Shown here piece by piece: positions 26,467-35,587 of a stretch of 64,000 nt of DNA. Position numbers and translations under genes: made by a program. Within the stretch, counting starts at the first letter, position 1. The number at the start of each line of letters is the position of its first letter. Source of the DNA: Myxococcales bacterium (lineage in GTDB: Bacteria; Myxococcota_A; Polyangia; Polyangiales; Polyangiaceae); NCBI GenBank assembly GCA_947473045.1, contig CANJCO010000003.1, forward strand, positions 1 through 64,000, given 5' to 3'. The notes under the pieces were generated by a model. It was not told the DNA's origin, made no database searches, and saw only the letters and a program-made list of their open reading frames with translations.

Positions 26467-28488
26467 TCAAACGCGCTCGCCGTCACGATCGGCGTCGCCA
26501 GGGGGCGTTGACGTTGCGGCAGAGTCGATTTCGGCGCGACCGCCGCGCGCTGGCCGGGAGCTCGGGTCGCGCGTGGCGCTCGAGCGGTGGTCTTCGCTGC
26601 GCGCTTTGTCGTCGAGCCATCGGAGCGCCGCGCTGCCGTTGGCGCGCTCCAGGACCATGCGCAAATCGCCAGCGATCGGCGCCTCGATGGCGAGCCGTCG
26701 CGCAGTCACGGGGTGCGCGATCTCTATCCGCGAGCAGTGAAGAAAGGTTCGGTCGAGCCCGTGACGCTCTTCGAAAAACCGGTTGGTCGGGGCGTGCCCG
26801 TGGCGATCGTCGCCAATGATTGCGTGCCCGATCGCAGAAAAATGCCGAAGAATTTGGTGCTCTCGCGGTTGCTCGGGCACCGCGCGCACGACGCTGTGAC
26901 CGCCGACGATCGCGATGCGCCGGTAGCGGGTTCTCGCAAGGGCCTCACCGGGGAGCGCGCGGGCGATGTTCCCCTTGGTCGGCATGATGCCGCGCGCGGC
27001 GGCGAGGTGAATCATCCGCGCCTCGGGCGAGGCGAGGGCCGCCCTCCAGAGCGCCGCGTGTTCGGGCGATCGCGCGAACGCCACGACGCCGCTGGCGCCA
27101 GGATCGAGGTGGGTCAGCGGGATGGAGCGCTCGGCTCCCGGCAACGCGCGCACGCGCCCCAGCAGCGATCCCGTGTAATATGCATGTGACTCGATCGGCT
27201 CGTGAGCGGCCTTGTCCACGAAGATGACGTCGTCGTCCTCGTAGACTACGAGCGGCCGCGGCGCGGTCCCTTTGCGCATGCAGGCGACCGACTCGACCTC
27301 GTCGGTGAGCGGAATCATGTCGAGCGGCCTGATGGACGCTGCGAGGTAGCCGCCGCGAGAAAGATGGTCGAGGTCGCGGGCGAGCGTTTCCGGATCACAC
27401 GAGACGTAGATGATGCATTCGGCGCCCAGGCGCGCGACGAGCTCGCGCACAGCAGGGCTCGTGCCGCGGCGGGGCGGGTTGACGATGACCGCGTCAAATC
27501 GGGCGCCGCGTGACACGAAACCATGGAGCGCGCGTTCGACATCGCCGCAAGTCGCGGCGAGCGTCAGTCGCTGTTCGGCCGCGGCATGCCGAGCCTGTGC
27601 CACTGCCGGAGCAAAGGCCTCGACGAGGTGCACGTTCGCGCCGCGGGCAGCCAAAGCGAGGGAAATCGCCCCGGATCCGCCATAGAGGTCGAGGACGTCG
27701 AGCGGCCGCCCCGTAATGCCCCCGCGCAGGCCCAGCGCGCCCGCGATCAGCTCGTGGACGCGCGATGCCTGACCGCGGTGCGCCTGCACGAAAGAACCGT
27801 ACGTCGCGAGGTGGGTCGACTCCCCGACGCGGTCGAACGCCGAGGCAGCGCCGGCCAGCACGATGGTTTCGGCTCCGAGCACCTGCGGCGATTCGCCTGC
27901 GTGAAGGTTGAGCGCGACGCCCATGATTTCAGAGGATTCGCTCATGAGCGCAGCCGCGGCGCCGCGAAGGAGCGCCATGTCAACCGAGGGCGCGCGCTGC
28001 ATCACCAAGGTCACCAGCACGCCGTCCCGATGCGTCTCTCCGCCGCGGATCTCGCGCAAGTCCACCGCGCGCAGCAGGCCGCTCGACTTGGCGCTGTGAG
28101 GCGCGAGCGCACCGCTTATTGCTTCGTCGGCGGAGATCCGTGTGCGGATCAGGTTGGCTACGCGCGAGAGCGACGGCGAGAGCACGAGGCATTCGGGGAT
28201 ATCGACGACCTCGTGTCCGCCGCCGCGTGCAAACAGCCCCACTTCGCCCTTGCGACCCACGATGAGCTTCGCGCGGGTCCGGTATGCCCGGATCGGATCA
28301 GCCGGGAGCACAGGCTCGGCGGCGACGCGTCCGAGCGCCCCGTACCTCGCGATGGCCGTGATCACGCGCCCGTGCTTGCGGGCCAGTTGCTCATCGTAAG
28401 CAAGCGCGATGAGCGGGCAGCCGCCGCAGCGCTCGGCGTGAACGCACTGCAGCACGGCGCCAGTTTTCGCGGGTTCGCCTTCGCTCAT
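26467..28488 (-). CDS. Fusion of RlmD-type rRNA m5U methyltransferase and RluA-type pseudouridine synthase
   Basis: A 673-residue fusion. Residues 1-405 form a TrmA/RlmD-type RNA m5U methyltransferase: Fe-S cysteines C15, C21, C24 and C100, SAM motif LDLYGGSGAISL (266-277), NPPRRGTS and catalytic C364 in YVSCDPETL. Residues about 412-620 resemble RluA synthases: VVYEDDDVIFVDKAAHEP, catalytic D462 in THLDPGASGV (usual HRLDxxTSG), REHQILRHFSAIGH and FLHCSRIEIAHP. The Arg of HRLD is replaced by His. The last 50 residues are low-complexity. It should modify rRNA at two sites, or one half may act mainly in binding. No TRAM domain was seen. Confidence 0.85.
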   Translation of the reverse strand: MSEGEPAKTGAVLQCVHAERCGGCPLIALAYDEQLARKHGRVITAIARYGALGRVAAEPVLPADPIRAYRTRAKLIVGRKGEVGLFARGGGHEVVDIPECLVLSPSLSRVANLIRTRISADEAISGALAPHSAKSSGLLRAVDLREIRGGETHRDGVLVTLVMQRAPSVDMALLRGAAAALMSESSEIMGVALNLHAGESPQVLGAETIVLAGAASAFDRVGESTHLATYGSFVQAHRGQASRVHELIAGALGLRGGITGRPLDVLDLYGGSGAISLALAARGANVHLVEAFAPAVAQARHAAAEQRLTLAATCGDVERALHGFVSRGARFDAVIVNPPRRGTSPAVRELVARLGAECIIYVSCDPETLARDLDHLSRGGYLAASIRPLDMIPLTDEVESVACMRKGTAPRPLVVYEDDDVIFVDKAAHEPIESHAYYTGSLLGRVRALPGAERSIPLTHLDPGASGVVAFARSPEHAALWRAALASPEARMIHLAAARGIMPTKGNIARALPGEALARTRYRRIAIVGGHSVVRAVPEQPREHQILRHFSAIGHAIIGDDRHGHAPTNRFFEERHGLDRTFLHCSRIEIAHPVTARRLAIEAPIAGDLRMVLERANGSAALRWLDDKARSEDHRSSATRDPSSRPARGGRAEIDSAATSTPPGDADRDGERV

Positions 28489-28546
28489 CGTGCCGCCAAC
28501 ATAGCCGAGTTGGCAGGGCTTCCACTGCCCGATCGGGCGCCCCGGG

Positions 28547-29866
28547 CTACTTCTGCGTGACGAGCACGGGCCAGAAATAGTTCTGCTGCTTGCCGCCCTT
28601 CGACACGACCGCGAACGCGGTGGCGCCCTGGGCGAGTGCCTTCGTCAGCTTGACGGTCAGCTGCACGTGATAACCGTTGTTGACCGTCGTTTGATCGAAC
28701 GAAAACGACAGATTGGTGCCGCCGCCCTGGAACTGACCGAAATCGACGGCGGAAAGTGCCCAATCGGCGATGGGGGCGTCCGAGTAGGCGTCGACGTCGA
28801 CCACCGCGCTGTCGCCGACTTTCTTCAAGATCACGTGCTGTACCCGCGGCGCCGCTTGAAAGTAGACCTCGCCGCTCGGCACCGGAACGCACGGGTTGTG
28901 ACCGGCCTTCGCGCTCGCGTTCGACCAGCTTCGCTGAATCACGAAGCCGTCTTGCGTGAGTTTGTCGTTTCCGCCCACGAAGTCGACGCAAAGGTCACCC
29001 ACCTCGCCACCGGCGAAGGCCCAGGTCTGATTGAGCATGTAATAAGTGAGATTGTTTTGCCCAATGTCGGGATCGGTCGCGGCCTCGATGTACTCATGGG
29101 ACGCCGAGACGGTCGTCGTGGCCTCATCGGTGCCGCAGCGAGGCGTAACCGAATAGGCAGTCGTCACGAGTCCGCCGTCGCCGGGGACGAGGTCGACGGT
29201 GCTGTGATAGGCGCCAAATCCGCCGTTGGTGCAGCCCTGCGAGCCGTCGAGGTCGATGGCGACGCCGTCGGGGAGATAGATTGAATAGATGGTATCGGGC
29301 GTCGGCTGCGGAAAGGTCGGATCGCTCGCGAGATGGGCTTTGATGAAGTCTTGAATCGTCGACGCTCCGCCTTGCGAAGAGTCGGTGAAACCGCCCATCG
29401 GGAGGGGATCGGTGATGACCACATGCCCCCCGGAGCTGCCCTTGCCGATGCAAGGCGCGTTGTTGCCCTTTTCGCAGTATTCGGACGCGACCGCGGTCCA
29501 CCACGCCGTGCCTGTGATGGTGTCGTCGAACTGGCGGAGGCGCGCGACCATGGTCGGGTCGTCGTTCGCCCACGTGATCGTCACGATTTTCGGGTTGTGA
29601 ATGACGCGACCGCCGTTGTTGTCGACGAGGGGCATCGGCGCGTGCTTTGCCGGGTAAATCGGACTCACAACATTCGACGTGTCAGGTACGTTTGCGTCGG
29701 GCGTCTCTGCGGCGTCGGGCGCTTCGGCAGCGTCGCTGCCGGCATCTTGCTGCGCCGGCGTGTCGGCGGTCGTCCCGCCACAGGCTTGCGCGAGGAGCCA
29801 CAGCGACGCCGGAGCGGTCGCGGCAAAAAGGCCTTTACCGAAAACGGACTTTCGAGAAATCAACAT
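28547..29866 (-). CDS. Secreted lipoprotein with HExxE...TDP motif (family A)
   Basis: A 439-residue protein with a lipoprotein-type signal (LLAQAC, C29) and an Asp/Ala/Pro-rich linker to about residue 65. The folded part has SASHEYIEAATDP (H257, E258, E261) and GGEVGDLC, then QRSWSNASAKAGHNPC. This spacing recalls the HELxE...TNP / EIxDLC pattern of plant EXORDIUM-type proteins and suggests a metal-binding, protease-like site. A paralogue lies at 38288-39592. An upstream AGGAG supports the ATG start. Enzymatic activity is unproven; an extracellular or surface role is inferred. Confidence 0.65.
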   Translation of the reverse strand: MLISRKSVFGKGLFAATAPASLWLLAQACGGTTADTPAQQDAGSDAAEAPDAAETPDANVPDTSNVVSPIYPAKHAPMPLVDNNGGRVIHNPKIVTITWANDDPTMVARLRQFDDTITGTAWWTAVASEYCEKGNNAPCIGKGSSGGHVVITDPLPMGGFTDSSQGGASTIQDFIKAHLASDPTFPQPTPDTIYSIYLPDGVAIDLDGSQGCTNGGFGAYHSTVDLVPGDGGLVTTAYSVTPRCGTDEATTTVSASHEYIEAATDPDIGQNNLTYYMLNQTWAFAGGEVGDLCVDFVGGNDKLTQDGFVIQRSWSNASAKAGHNPCVPVPSGEVYFQAAPRVQHVILKKVGDSAVVDVDAYSDAPIADWALSAVDFGQFQGGGTNLSFSFDQTTVNNGYHVQLTVKLTKALAQGATAFAVVSKGGKQQNYFWPVLVTQK

Positions 29867-30009
29867 TCGTCTTTCGCGCTCCTGCGGTGCCCGGCGGCAC
29901 TGCGAACCGGGATATCATGCGCAGCGCCAGCGTCGGTGTCAGATCGCGGTCAGCACGAAGTTCGCGTGAGCCTGCAGACCTGCGCCTCCGCTGGAGCGTG
30001 CAGAAGCGC

Positions 30010-30408
30010 TCAGGCCGCTTCGAGAATTCGCGACACGCCGCGCGCCGCGCGCTCCATCGATTCGTCATGCGCTCCCGGAATTTCGGAGGATCCGAGCGGG
30101 GCTTGGGCGCAGAGCAGCAGCTGTTCGCCGTTGAAGTCGATTGAGCGAACCTGAAACAGATGACGTTCGCCGGCGTCGCGGCAAGGGCCGACGGCGTCGC
30201 CAGCTGCGATGAACGGCGCGAACGCAGCGAGCTCTTCGCACGCAGCCCAGGAGCCTGCGCCGGCGACCACCACGCCAGCGCCATCGGCGACGACGAGCGC
30301 GTCGAGGGAGGCTGCGCTTCGCGTGTGCGCCAGCTGGAAGTGGAGCGCAACGACCGGATCGCTGCTTCGGCGCACGCGCCGTTCGCTCGCTTGAATCATG
30401 GGCGTCAT
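30010..30408 (-). CDS. Small protein of unknown function
   Basis: A 132-residue protein starting MTPMIQASERR. No clear family is recognised. The middle alternates hydrophobic strands and small residues (LDALVVADGAGVVVAGAG, CEELAAFAPFIAAGDA), loosely like roadblock/LC7 small-GTPase regulators, but this is weak. A longer frame begins at 30489 but would leave little room for a promoter beside the divergent pepP. No signal peptide or membrane segment is present, so it is probably cytoplasmic. It lies between a lipoprotein gene and pepP. Confidence 0.5.
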   Translation of the reverse strand: MTPMIQASERRVRRSSDPVVALHFQLAHTRSAASLDALVVADGAGVVVAGAGSWAACEELAAFAPFIAAGDAVGPCRDAGERHLFQVRSIDFNGEQLLLCAQAPLGSSEIPGAHDESMERAARGVSRILEAA

Positions 30409-30500
30409 CGTGGCGCGCCCTTGGGCCGGCGGGCAACTTTCGGCAGTCAGCGAGCATCCTTCTTGACCCGGAGGCACGGGTGCACGCATGAAGGAAGAAG

Positions 30501-31817
30501 ATGAACGTCTCCAAACAAGAGCTCTACGCCGGTCGTCGCGCAGCTGCCATGGACGCCATGCTGGCCGGCGGCGCCGGAAGCGTCGCCGTGCTCGCCGCTG
30601 CGCCTGTATTCATTCGCAACAACGACGTGGAGCACGACTACCGGCAGGACTCGGACGTGTTCTACCTCACCGGGTTCGACGAGCCCGACAGCGTGATGGT
30701 GCTGCTCGCCGACGAACGAAAATTTGTCATGTTCGTGCGGCCGCGCGATCCCGAACGCGAGGTGTGGGACGGCGCCCGCGCGGGCGTCGAGGGGGCGGTG
30801 GCAAACTTCGGTGCAGCCGAGGCCTTCAAGATTTCCGACTTTGCGACCGAGCTTCCAAAGCTGCTGTCGAACAAGTCGCGCCTGCATTACCGACTTGGGC
30901 GTGATCGCGGCTTCGACGAGCGCGTCCTCGCCGGTCTGGAGGCCACGCGTCGCCGCGGGCGCATGGGCGTGTCGTGGCCTACCGAGATCGTCGATCCTGG
31001 AGCGATCCTCCACGAAATGCGCATGTTCAAGACGAGCTCGGAGCTCGAGTCGATGCGCGCGGCCGCGGCGATCACGCGGGAGGCTCACGAGCGCGCGATG
31101 CGGGCGACGAAGCCCGGCATGTTCGAGCACGAAATTGAAGCCCTGCTCCTCGAAACATTTCGGCGCGGCGGCTCCGAGCGCGTCGCGTACGGGAGCATCG
31201 TCGGCTCCGGTCCGAACGCAACCGTGTTGCATTACCGGAGCAACAACCGAAAAATGGAGTCCGGCGATTTGCTCCTGATCGATGCCGGCTGCGAATACGG
31301 GTATTATGCAAGTGACGTGACGCGCACGTTCCCGGTGAGCGGGGCATTTACCGCGCCGCAGAGAGCGATTTACGAAGTCGTCCTCGAGGCGCAGATCGAG
31401 AGCATCGCGCTGACCCGCGCGGGCCAGACACTCGACGACGTGCACAAAAAGAGCGTTGAGGTCCTCACGCGGGGCCTGCTGACGCTTGGGCTCCTCAAGG
31501 GCGACCTCGTCGACCTCATCGCGAAGGAAGCCTACAAGCCGTTTTACATGCACCGCACCAGCCACTGGCTCGGCATGGACGTGCACGACGTAGGCGCCTA
31601 CTTCATTGCCGGAAAGCACCGTCCGCTGGCGCCCGGAATGGTTATTACGGTCGAGCCCGGCATCTACATCGCGCGCGACAACGCGAGCGTCGCGCCGGAG
31701 TGGCGCGGCATTGGTGTGCGCATCGAAGACGACATCCTCGTCACCGATGGCGAGCCGGTGAACCTCACCGACGGCATTCCCAAGACGGTGGGCGAGATCG
31801 AGCGCGCTTGCGCATGA
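30501..31817 (+). CDS. pepP: Xaa-Pro aminopeptidase (M24B)
   Basis: A 438-residue metallopeptidase, close to the usual PepP length, that removes N-terminal residues before proline. The N-terminal domain has NNDVEHDYRQDSDVFYLTGF, typical of PepP. The pita-bread domain carries the metal ligands: LLIDAGCEYGYYASDVTRTF (two Asp), HRTSHWLGMDVHDVG (His), VITVEPGIYI (Glu) and RIEDDILVT (Glu). An AGGAAG-like ribosome site precedes the ATG. It is divergent from the small unknown gene. Confidence 0.93.
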   Translation: MNVSKQELYAGRRAAAMDAMLAGGAGSVAVLAAAPVFIRNNDVEHDYRQDSDVFYLTGFDEPDSVMVLLADERKFVMFVRPRDPEREVWDGARAGVEGAVANFGAAEAFKISDFATELPKLLSNKSRLHYRLGRDRGFDERVLAGLEATRRRGRMGVSWPTEIVDPGAILHEMRMFKTSSELESMRAAAAITREAHERAMRATKPGMFEHEIEALLLETFRRGGSERVAYGSIVGSGPNATVLHYRSNNRKMESGDLLLIDAGCEYGYYASDVTRTFPVSGAFTAPQRAIYEVVLEAQIESIALTRAGQTLDDVHKKSVEVLTRGLLTLGLLKGDLVDLIAKEAYKPFYMHRTSHWLGMDVHDVGAYFIAGKHRPLAPGMVITVEPGIYIARDNASVAPEWRGIGVRIEDDILVTDGEPVNLTDGIPKTVGEIERACA

Positions 31818-31821
31818 CGGC

Positions 31822-32283
31822 TCACGGGTCCGCTGCGCGCGAGCGGGCGGCGCGACCTCCGCGCCACCTCGCGAGACCGTAGGCCAGCACCCCGCAAATC
31901 GAGGCGATCGCTGCGCCGACCACCACGCTGCCGAGGCACCAGTCGAGGAGCAGACCGCCGGCGTGCGCGAGCACATCTGCGGTCGACAGCGCGATCCACG
32001 CGCCGGTGCGCAGGCGGTGCGATGTCTCGATCTCGGCGAGCACGATCCACGGCAGCAGCACCACGTTCGACACGCGCGATCCGACGAAGGCCCAGATTCG
32101 GCTGAGGCGCAGGAGCGAGGCCAGCGCGACCGCGAGTCCCCCATGAAAACCGACGGCCGGCGTACAGCCCGCGAACGCCCCGACGGCAACCGCCGCGGCG
32201 ACTTCGCGAGGCGACGACCGCTCGTCGCGCAGCAGTCTCCACAGCGCGACGGCGCGATCGCGGGCTCTTCGGAAGATCGTCAC
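31822..32283 (-). CDS. DUF2062 membrane protein
   Basis: A 153-residue protein whose sequence matches DUF2062: a basic N-terminal helix (FRRARDRAVALWRLL), SSPREVAAAVAVGAFAGCTP, GFHGGLAVALASLLRLSR and SNVVLLPWIVLAEIETSHRL. Two to three membrane segments are present. DUF2062 proteins are of unknown function, and some are fused to or encoded beside glycosyltransferases. Here it is convergent with pepP (4-base gap) and divergent from the Xer recombinase gene. Confidence 0.82.
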   Translation of the reverse strand: MTIFRRARDRAVALWRLLRDERSSPREVAAAVAVGAFAGCTPAVGFHGGLAVALASLLRLSRIWAFVGSRVSNVVLLPWIVLAEIETSHRLRTGAWIALSTADVLAHAGGLLLDWCLGSVVVGAAIASICGVLAYGLARWRGGRAARSRAADP

Positions 32284-32344
32284 CTCGCCTGGATGATAGG
32301 CAAAAAGTCGCCTGCAGACGAACGCGGCCGTAGAGTCTTTTGGG

Positions 32345-33277
32345 ATGACCCCCGAGGAAGCCGCGCGCGACTATCTCGAGCACATGCGCTCCGAGCGGCG
32401 GGCGTCGAAGCACACGCTCGCGGCCTATCAACGCGATCTGGCGAGTTTGACTGCTTTCTTGAGGGATCGCAGGGAGGGCAGGGCGGTGACGTTGGGCGCC
32501 CTCGACGTCTACGCGCTCCGCGGATGGCTGGGGCAACTCGCGCGCACGCTCGCGCCCAATTCGGTGGCGCGCAAACTCGCGGCCGTGCGCAGCTTCATGC
32601 GTTGGCTGCTCAAGCGGGGCCTCATCGAGCGGAGTGCCGCAGACGACCTCGCGAGCCCGAAAGTGCGCCGCCCGCTTCCCACGCTCCTTTCCGTCGATGC
32701 AGCCAAGCAGGTCGTCGAGATGCCCTCACCCGACACGATCGCCGGCGTGCGCGATCGCGCGCTGCTCGAGCTGCTCTACGGGTCGGGACTGCGCGTCGGT
32801 GAGGTCGTCGGCCTCGACCTCGGCGACGTGGCTCTCGATCGCGGCGAGGCGCGGGTTCTGGGCAAGGGAAGCAAAGAGCGCATCGTGCCGCTGGGGCGCT
32901 CGTGTCTCGATGCGCTTCGCGCCTATCTGGCGGCGCGGCCGCTGCTGGTCCACTCGCGAACGCGCAAGCAGGATCCGAAAGCGCTCTTGCTGTCGCCGCG
33001 CGGCAATCGCCTCGGCGTGCGCGCGGCTCAGGGGCTGGTAAAAAAATACGGCATCCTCGGGGCCGGGCGCGCCGATCTGCATCCGCATGCGCTCCGCCAT
33101 ACCTGCGCCACGCACATGCTCGATGGCGGCGCAGATTTGCGCGCCATTCAGGAGCTGCTCGGTCACTCGTCGCTGTCGACAACGCAGCGATACACGCACG
33201 TGTCGATGGACCACCTCATGCGCGTCTACGACGCGGCGCATCCGCTCGCGAAGGTGCGCACGGCGACCGGCCGCTAA
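32345..33277 (+). CDS. Tyrosine recombinase of the XerC/XerD family
   Basis: A 310-residue site-specific recombinase. The N-terminal core-binding domain is YLEHMRSERRASKHTLAAYQ. The catalytic domain has the full set: Arg in LLYGSGLRVGEVVGL, His-Arg in HPHALRHTCATH, His in LLGHSSLSTTQ and the nucleophilic Tyr in QRYTHVS. Length and motif match chromosomal dimer-resolving XerC/XerD rather than phage integrases, which are usually longer. C versus D cannot be settled here. No attachment site, dif site or mobile element was seen alongside. Confidence 0.92.
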   Translation: MTPEEAARDYLEHMRSERRASKHTLAAYQRDLASLTAFLRDRREGRAVTLGALDVYALRGWLGQLARTLAPNSVARKLAAVRSFMRWLLKRGLIERSAADDLASPKVRRPLPTLLSVDAAKQVVEMPSPDTIAGVRDRALLELLYGSGLRVGEVVGLDLGDVALDRGEARVLGKGSKERIVPLGRSCLDALRAYLAARPLLVHSRTRKQDPKALLLSPRGNRLGVRAAQGLVKKYGILGAGRADLHPHALRHTCATHMLDGGADLRAIQELLGHSSLSTTQRYTHVSMDHLMRVYDAAHPLAKVRTATGR

Positions 33278-33297
33278 CGTGCTAGGGTCTCCGGCCC

Positions 33298-35553
33298 GTG
33301 TTGGTTGCGCAAAAGAGGCTCCAGCTCGCCTCGCTCGGCGGTGCCCTGGCGGGCGGGGTCGTAGCCATTTTCGAGGCACGCGCGGCGGTCGCTGCGGGCG
33401 CGACTGACTCCGCAATTGCGCTGTTTGTAGCCGATTTCGGCGTGCTGCTGCCGCCTTGCGCGCTGCTGGGTCTGGGCGTTGGATTCGTGCACTGGACGCT
33501 CGAACCCGGCTTGCCGCAGCCGCCCGATCGCTACCTGTCGAGTCTGCGGCAGGCGCCTGTGCTTGCGCGCTCGCGGCTGGCTGCGGTCGTACCGCTCGCA
33601 ACGCTCGCGACCTTCTGCGATGTCGTGGCGATCGCGAATCTCGCGCGCGGGCGACTCGCTGTCGGCACGCCGGCCGAGGCAGGAGCGCTGCTCGCGATAG
33701 AAGGCATGGGCGTCGTCGCGCTCTCGGCTGCGGCGGTTTTTGCGTTCACTCCGGCGCTTCGGCGAGCGCTCGCGGCTGGCTTTGATCGGCGCCCGTGGCT
33801 TCTCGATCCGATGCGAACAGGGGCAGTCGCGGCCGCGCTCGTGGCCGCTGCATTTGTGTTTGGCGTGCGCGCCGGCGACGTCGGCGGTGACGGGGCCTTT
33901 CCGCTCGGCGTGTTCGGCGTGCTTCGGCGCGACGAGCTCGATCTTCGCCCGGTAGCCAGCGCGCTCTTTGTCGTCGCGCTCGCCTACATTCTGCAGGTTT
34001 GGCTGTCGGGGCGCAAAACGTCACGCCTCGTGGCGGCTGCGGGGCTCGCGCTGGCCGCCGCCCTGTCGGTCGCCACGACTGTGCGGGCGTCGGCGCTGCT
34101 CAATGCGAGCCCGTCGCTCACCCGCGCACTGGAGCGCTCAGCCCCGTTGGGCCGGCAGGCGCTCGCGCTTCTGCGCCGCGCCACCGATCGCGATCGCGAC
34201 GGCGCTTCTGCGCTTTTTGGAGGCGGCGATTGCGACGACCGCGATTTTTCACGCTCCCCGTCAGCGCGGGACGTGCCGGGAAACGGCGTCGACGAAGACT
34301 GCTCCGGGGCCGACTCGCCGCTGCCCGCGCCCGCCCCCAGCGCACCAGCTCCTGCAGCGCTCGCCGTTACCGTCCCGAGCGGGCTGAACGTTGTGCTGAT
34401 CACGATCGACACGTTGAGGCCTGATGTCGGCTTCATGGGCTATGGCAAAGCGACTACGCCGAACCTCGATGCGCTCGCCAGCAAGGCCGTGGTGTTCGAG
34501 CGCGCCTATGCCATGGCGTCGTATACCGGCAAGAGCGTCGGCCCGTTGCTGATTGGCCAGTACCCTTCTGAGACCCAGCGCGACGGTGGCCACTTTAATC
34601 GGTATTCCGCGGCGAATCTCTTCGTTGCCGAGCGGCTCAAGGCCGATGGCGTGCGCACGTTCGGTGCGGCTTCGCACTGGTATTTTGGCGCGTGGAGCGG
34701 CCTTTCGCAGGGGATCGACGAATGGGATCTTTCTGCGAAACCCAAAGACGGGCAAGGCGACAACGACACCTCGGTTACCAGCGCGGAGCTGTCGTCGGCC
34801 GCGCTGCGACTCCTTGCGAAGCCGGCCAATACCAGCGGCCGTTTCTTCATGTGGCTGCACTATTTCGACCCGCACGAGCAGTACGTCGAACACAGGGACG
34901 CTCCCGACTTTGCCGGTCCTGGCGCGCGCATTCAGGCGGTAATTCGCGGTCGCTACGACGGCGAGGTGTGGTTCACCGACAAGCACATCGGTCGGGTGCT
35001 CGACTTCATCGCCGCGCAGCCGTGGGGCGAGCGCACGGCGATCGTCGTCACGAGCGATCACGGCGAGGCGTTCGGCGAGCACGACATGAGCTGGCACGGC
35101 GCGGAGCTCTGGGAGCCGCTCGTGCGGGTGCCGCTGCTCGTGTATTTGCCCGGCGCGAAGCCGCACCGCGTCGCCGAAAAGCGCAGCCACGTCGACCTGG
35201 TTCCGACGCTGCTCGACCTGATGCGCGTGGCGCCGCAGGGCGGCGAGCTGTCGGGACGATCGCTCCTCGCTGATCTCGTCGGCCAGGCGCCGTTCGAAGA
35301 GCGCGACGTGTTTCTCGATATGCCAGGCGGCCCTTACACGCAGATGCGCAAGGCCATCATCACGGGACCTTCACCGGGAAAGAAACTTATCTATTCCGGC
35401 GGCAAGAACTACCAACTCTACGATCTGGCGACCGATCCCGACGAAGCCCGGGACCTGTCGGCGGACCCCGCCCAGATGGCTCCCGCGCTCGGCGCGTTCG
35501 ACCGCGCGCGCGGCAATCTGAGAGAGTTCGACGTCAAACCCGACGCGCCGTGA
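33298..35553 (+). CDS. Membrane-anchored alkaline phosphatase/sulfatase-superfamily protein with MopE-like metal motif
   Basis: A 751-residue protein. Residues 1-270 hold about seven membrane segments. Residues 298-338 carry a Ca-binding-type motif (DRDRDG, GGDCDD, GNGVDEDC) as in MopE-like proteins. From 364 a sulfatase-fold domain follows: LITIDTLRPD (D371) and VVTSDHGEAFGEHD. The position where sulfatases carry CxPxR instead reads YTGKSVGPLL, with Thr410 at the nucleophile site. That is closer to phosphoethanolamine or glycerol-phosphate transferases, so transferase activity on an envelope lipid or glycan is plausible. The GTG start follows the recombinase gene by 20 bases. Confidence 0.75.
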   Translation: MLVAQKRLQLASLGGALAGGVVAIFEARAAVAAGATDSAIALFVADFGVLLPPCALLGLGVGFVHWTLEPGLPQPPDRYLSSLRQAPVLARSRLAAVVPLATLATFCDVVAIANLARGRLAVGTPAEAGALLAIEGMGVVALSAAAVFAFTPALRRALAAGFDRRPWLLDPMRTGAVAAALVAAAFVFGVRAGDVGGDGAFPLGVFGVLRRDELDLRPVASALFVVALAYILQVWLSGRKTSRLVAAAGLALAAALSVATTVRASALLNASPSLTRALERSAPLGRQALALLRRATDRDRDGASALFGGGDCDDRDFSRSPSARDVPGNGVDEDCSGADSPLPAPAPSAPAPAALAVTVPSGLNVVLITIDTLRPDVGFMGYGKATTPNLDALASKAVVFERAYAMASYTGKSVGPLLIGQYPSETQRDGGHFNRYSAANLFVAERLKADGVRTFGAASHWYFGAWSGLSQGIDEWDLSAKPKDGQGDNDTSVTSAELSSAALRLLAKPANTSGRFFMWLHYFDPHEQYVEHRDAPDFAGPGARIQAVIRGRYDGEVWFTDKHIGRVLDFIAAQPWGERTAIVVTSDHGEAFGEHDMSWHGAELWEPLVRVPLLVYLPGAKPHRVAEKRSHVDLVPTLLDLMRVAPQGGELSGRSLLADLVGQAPFEERDVFLDMPGGPYTQMRKAIITGPSPGKKLIYSGGKNYQLYDLATDPDEARDLSADPAQMAPALGAFDRARGNLREFDVKPDAP

Positions 35554-35587
35554 ATATGCGGATTCCGCGGCGCGCACAGGTGGGACT

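Noticed and set aside
32345-33277. Recombinase considered as mark of a mobile element or integron
   Set aside because: The length and motifs fit chromosomal XerC/XerD. No att site, terminal repeats, gene cassettes or phage genes were seen around it.
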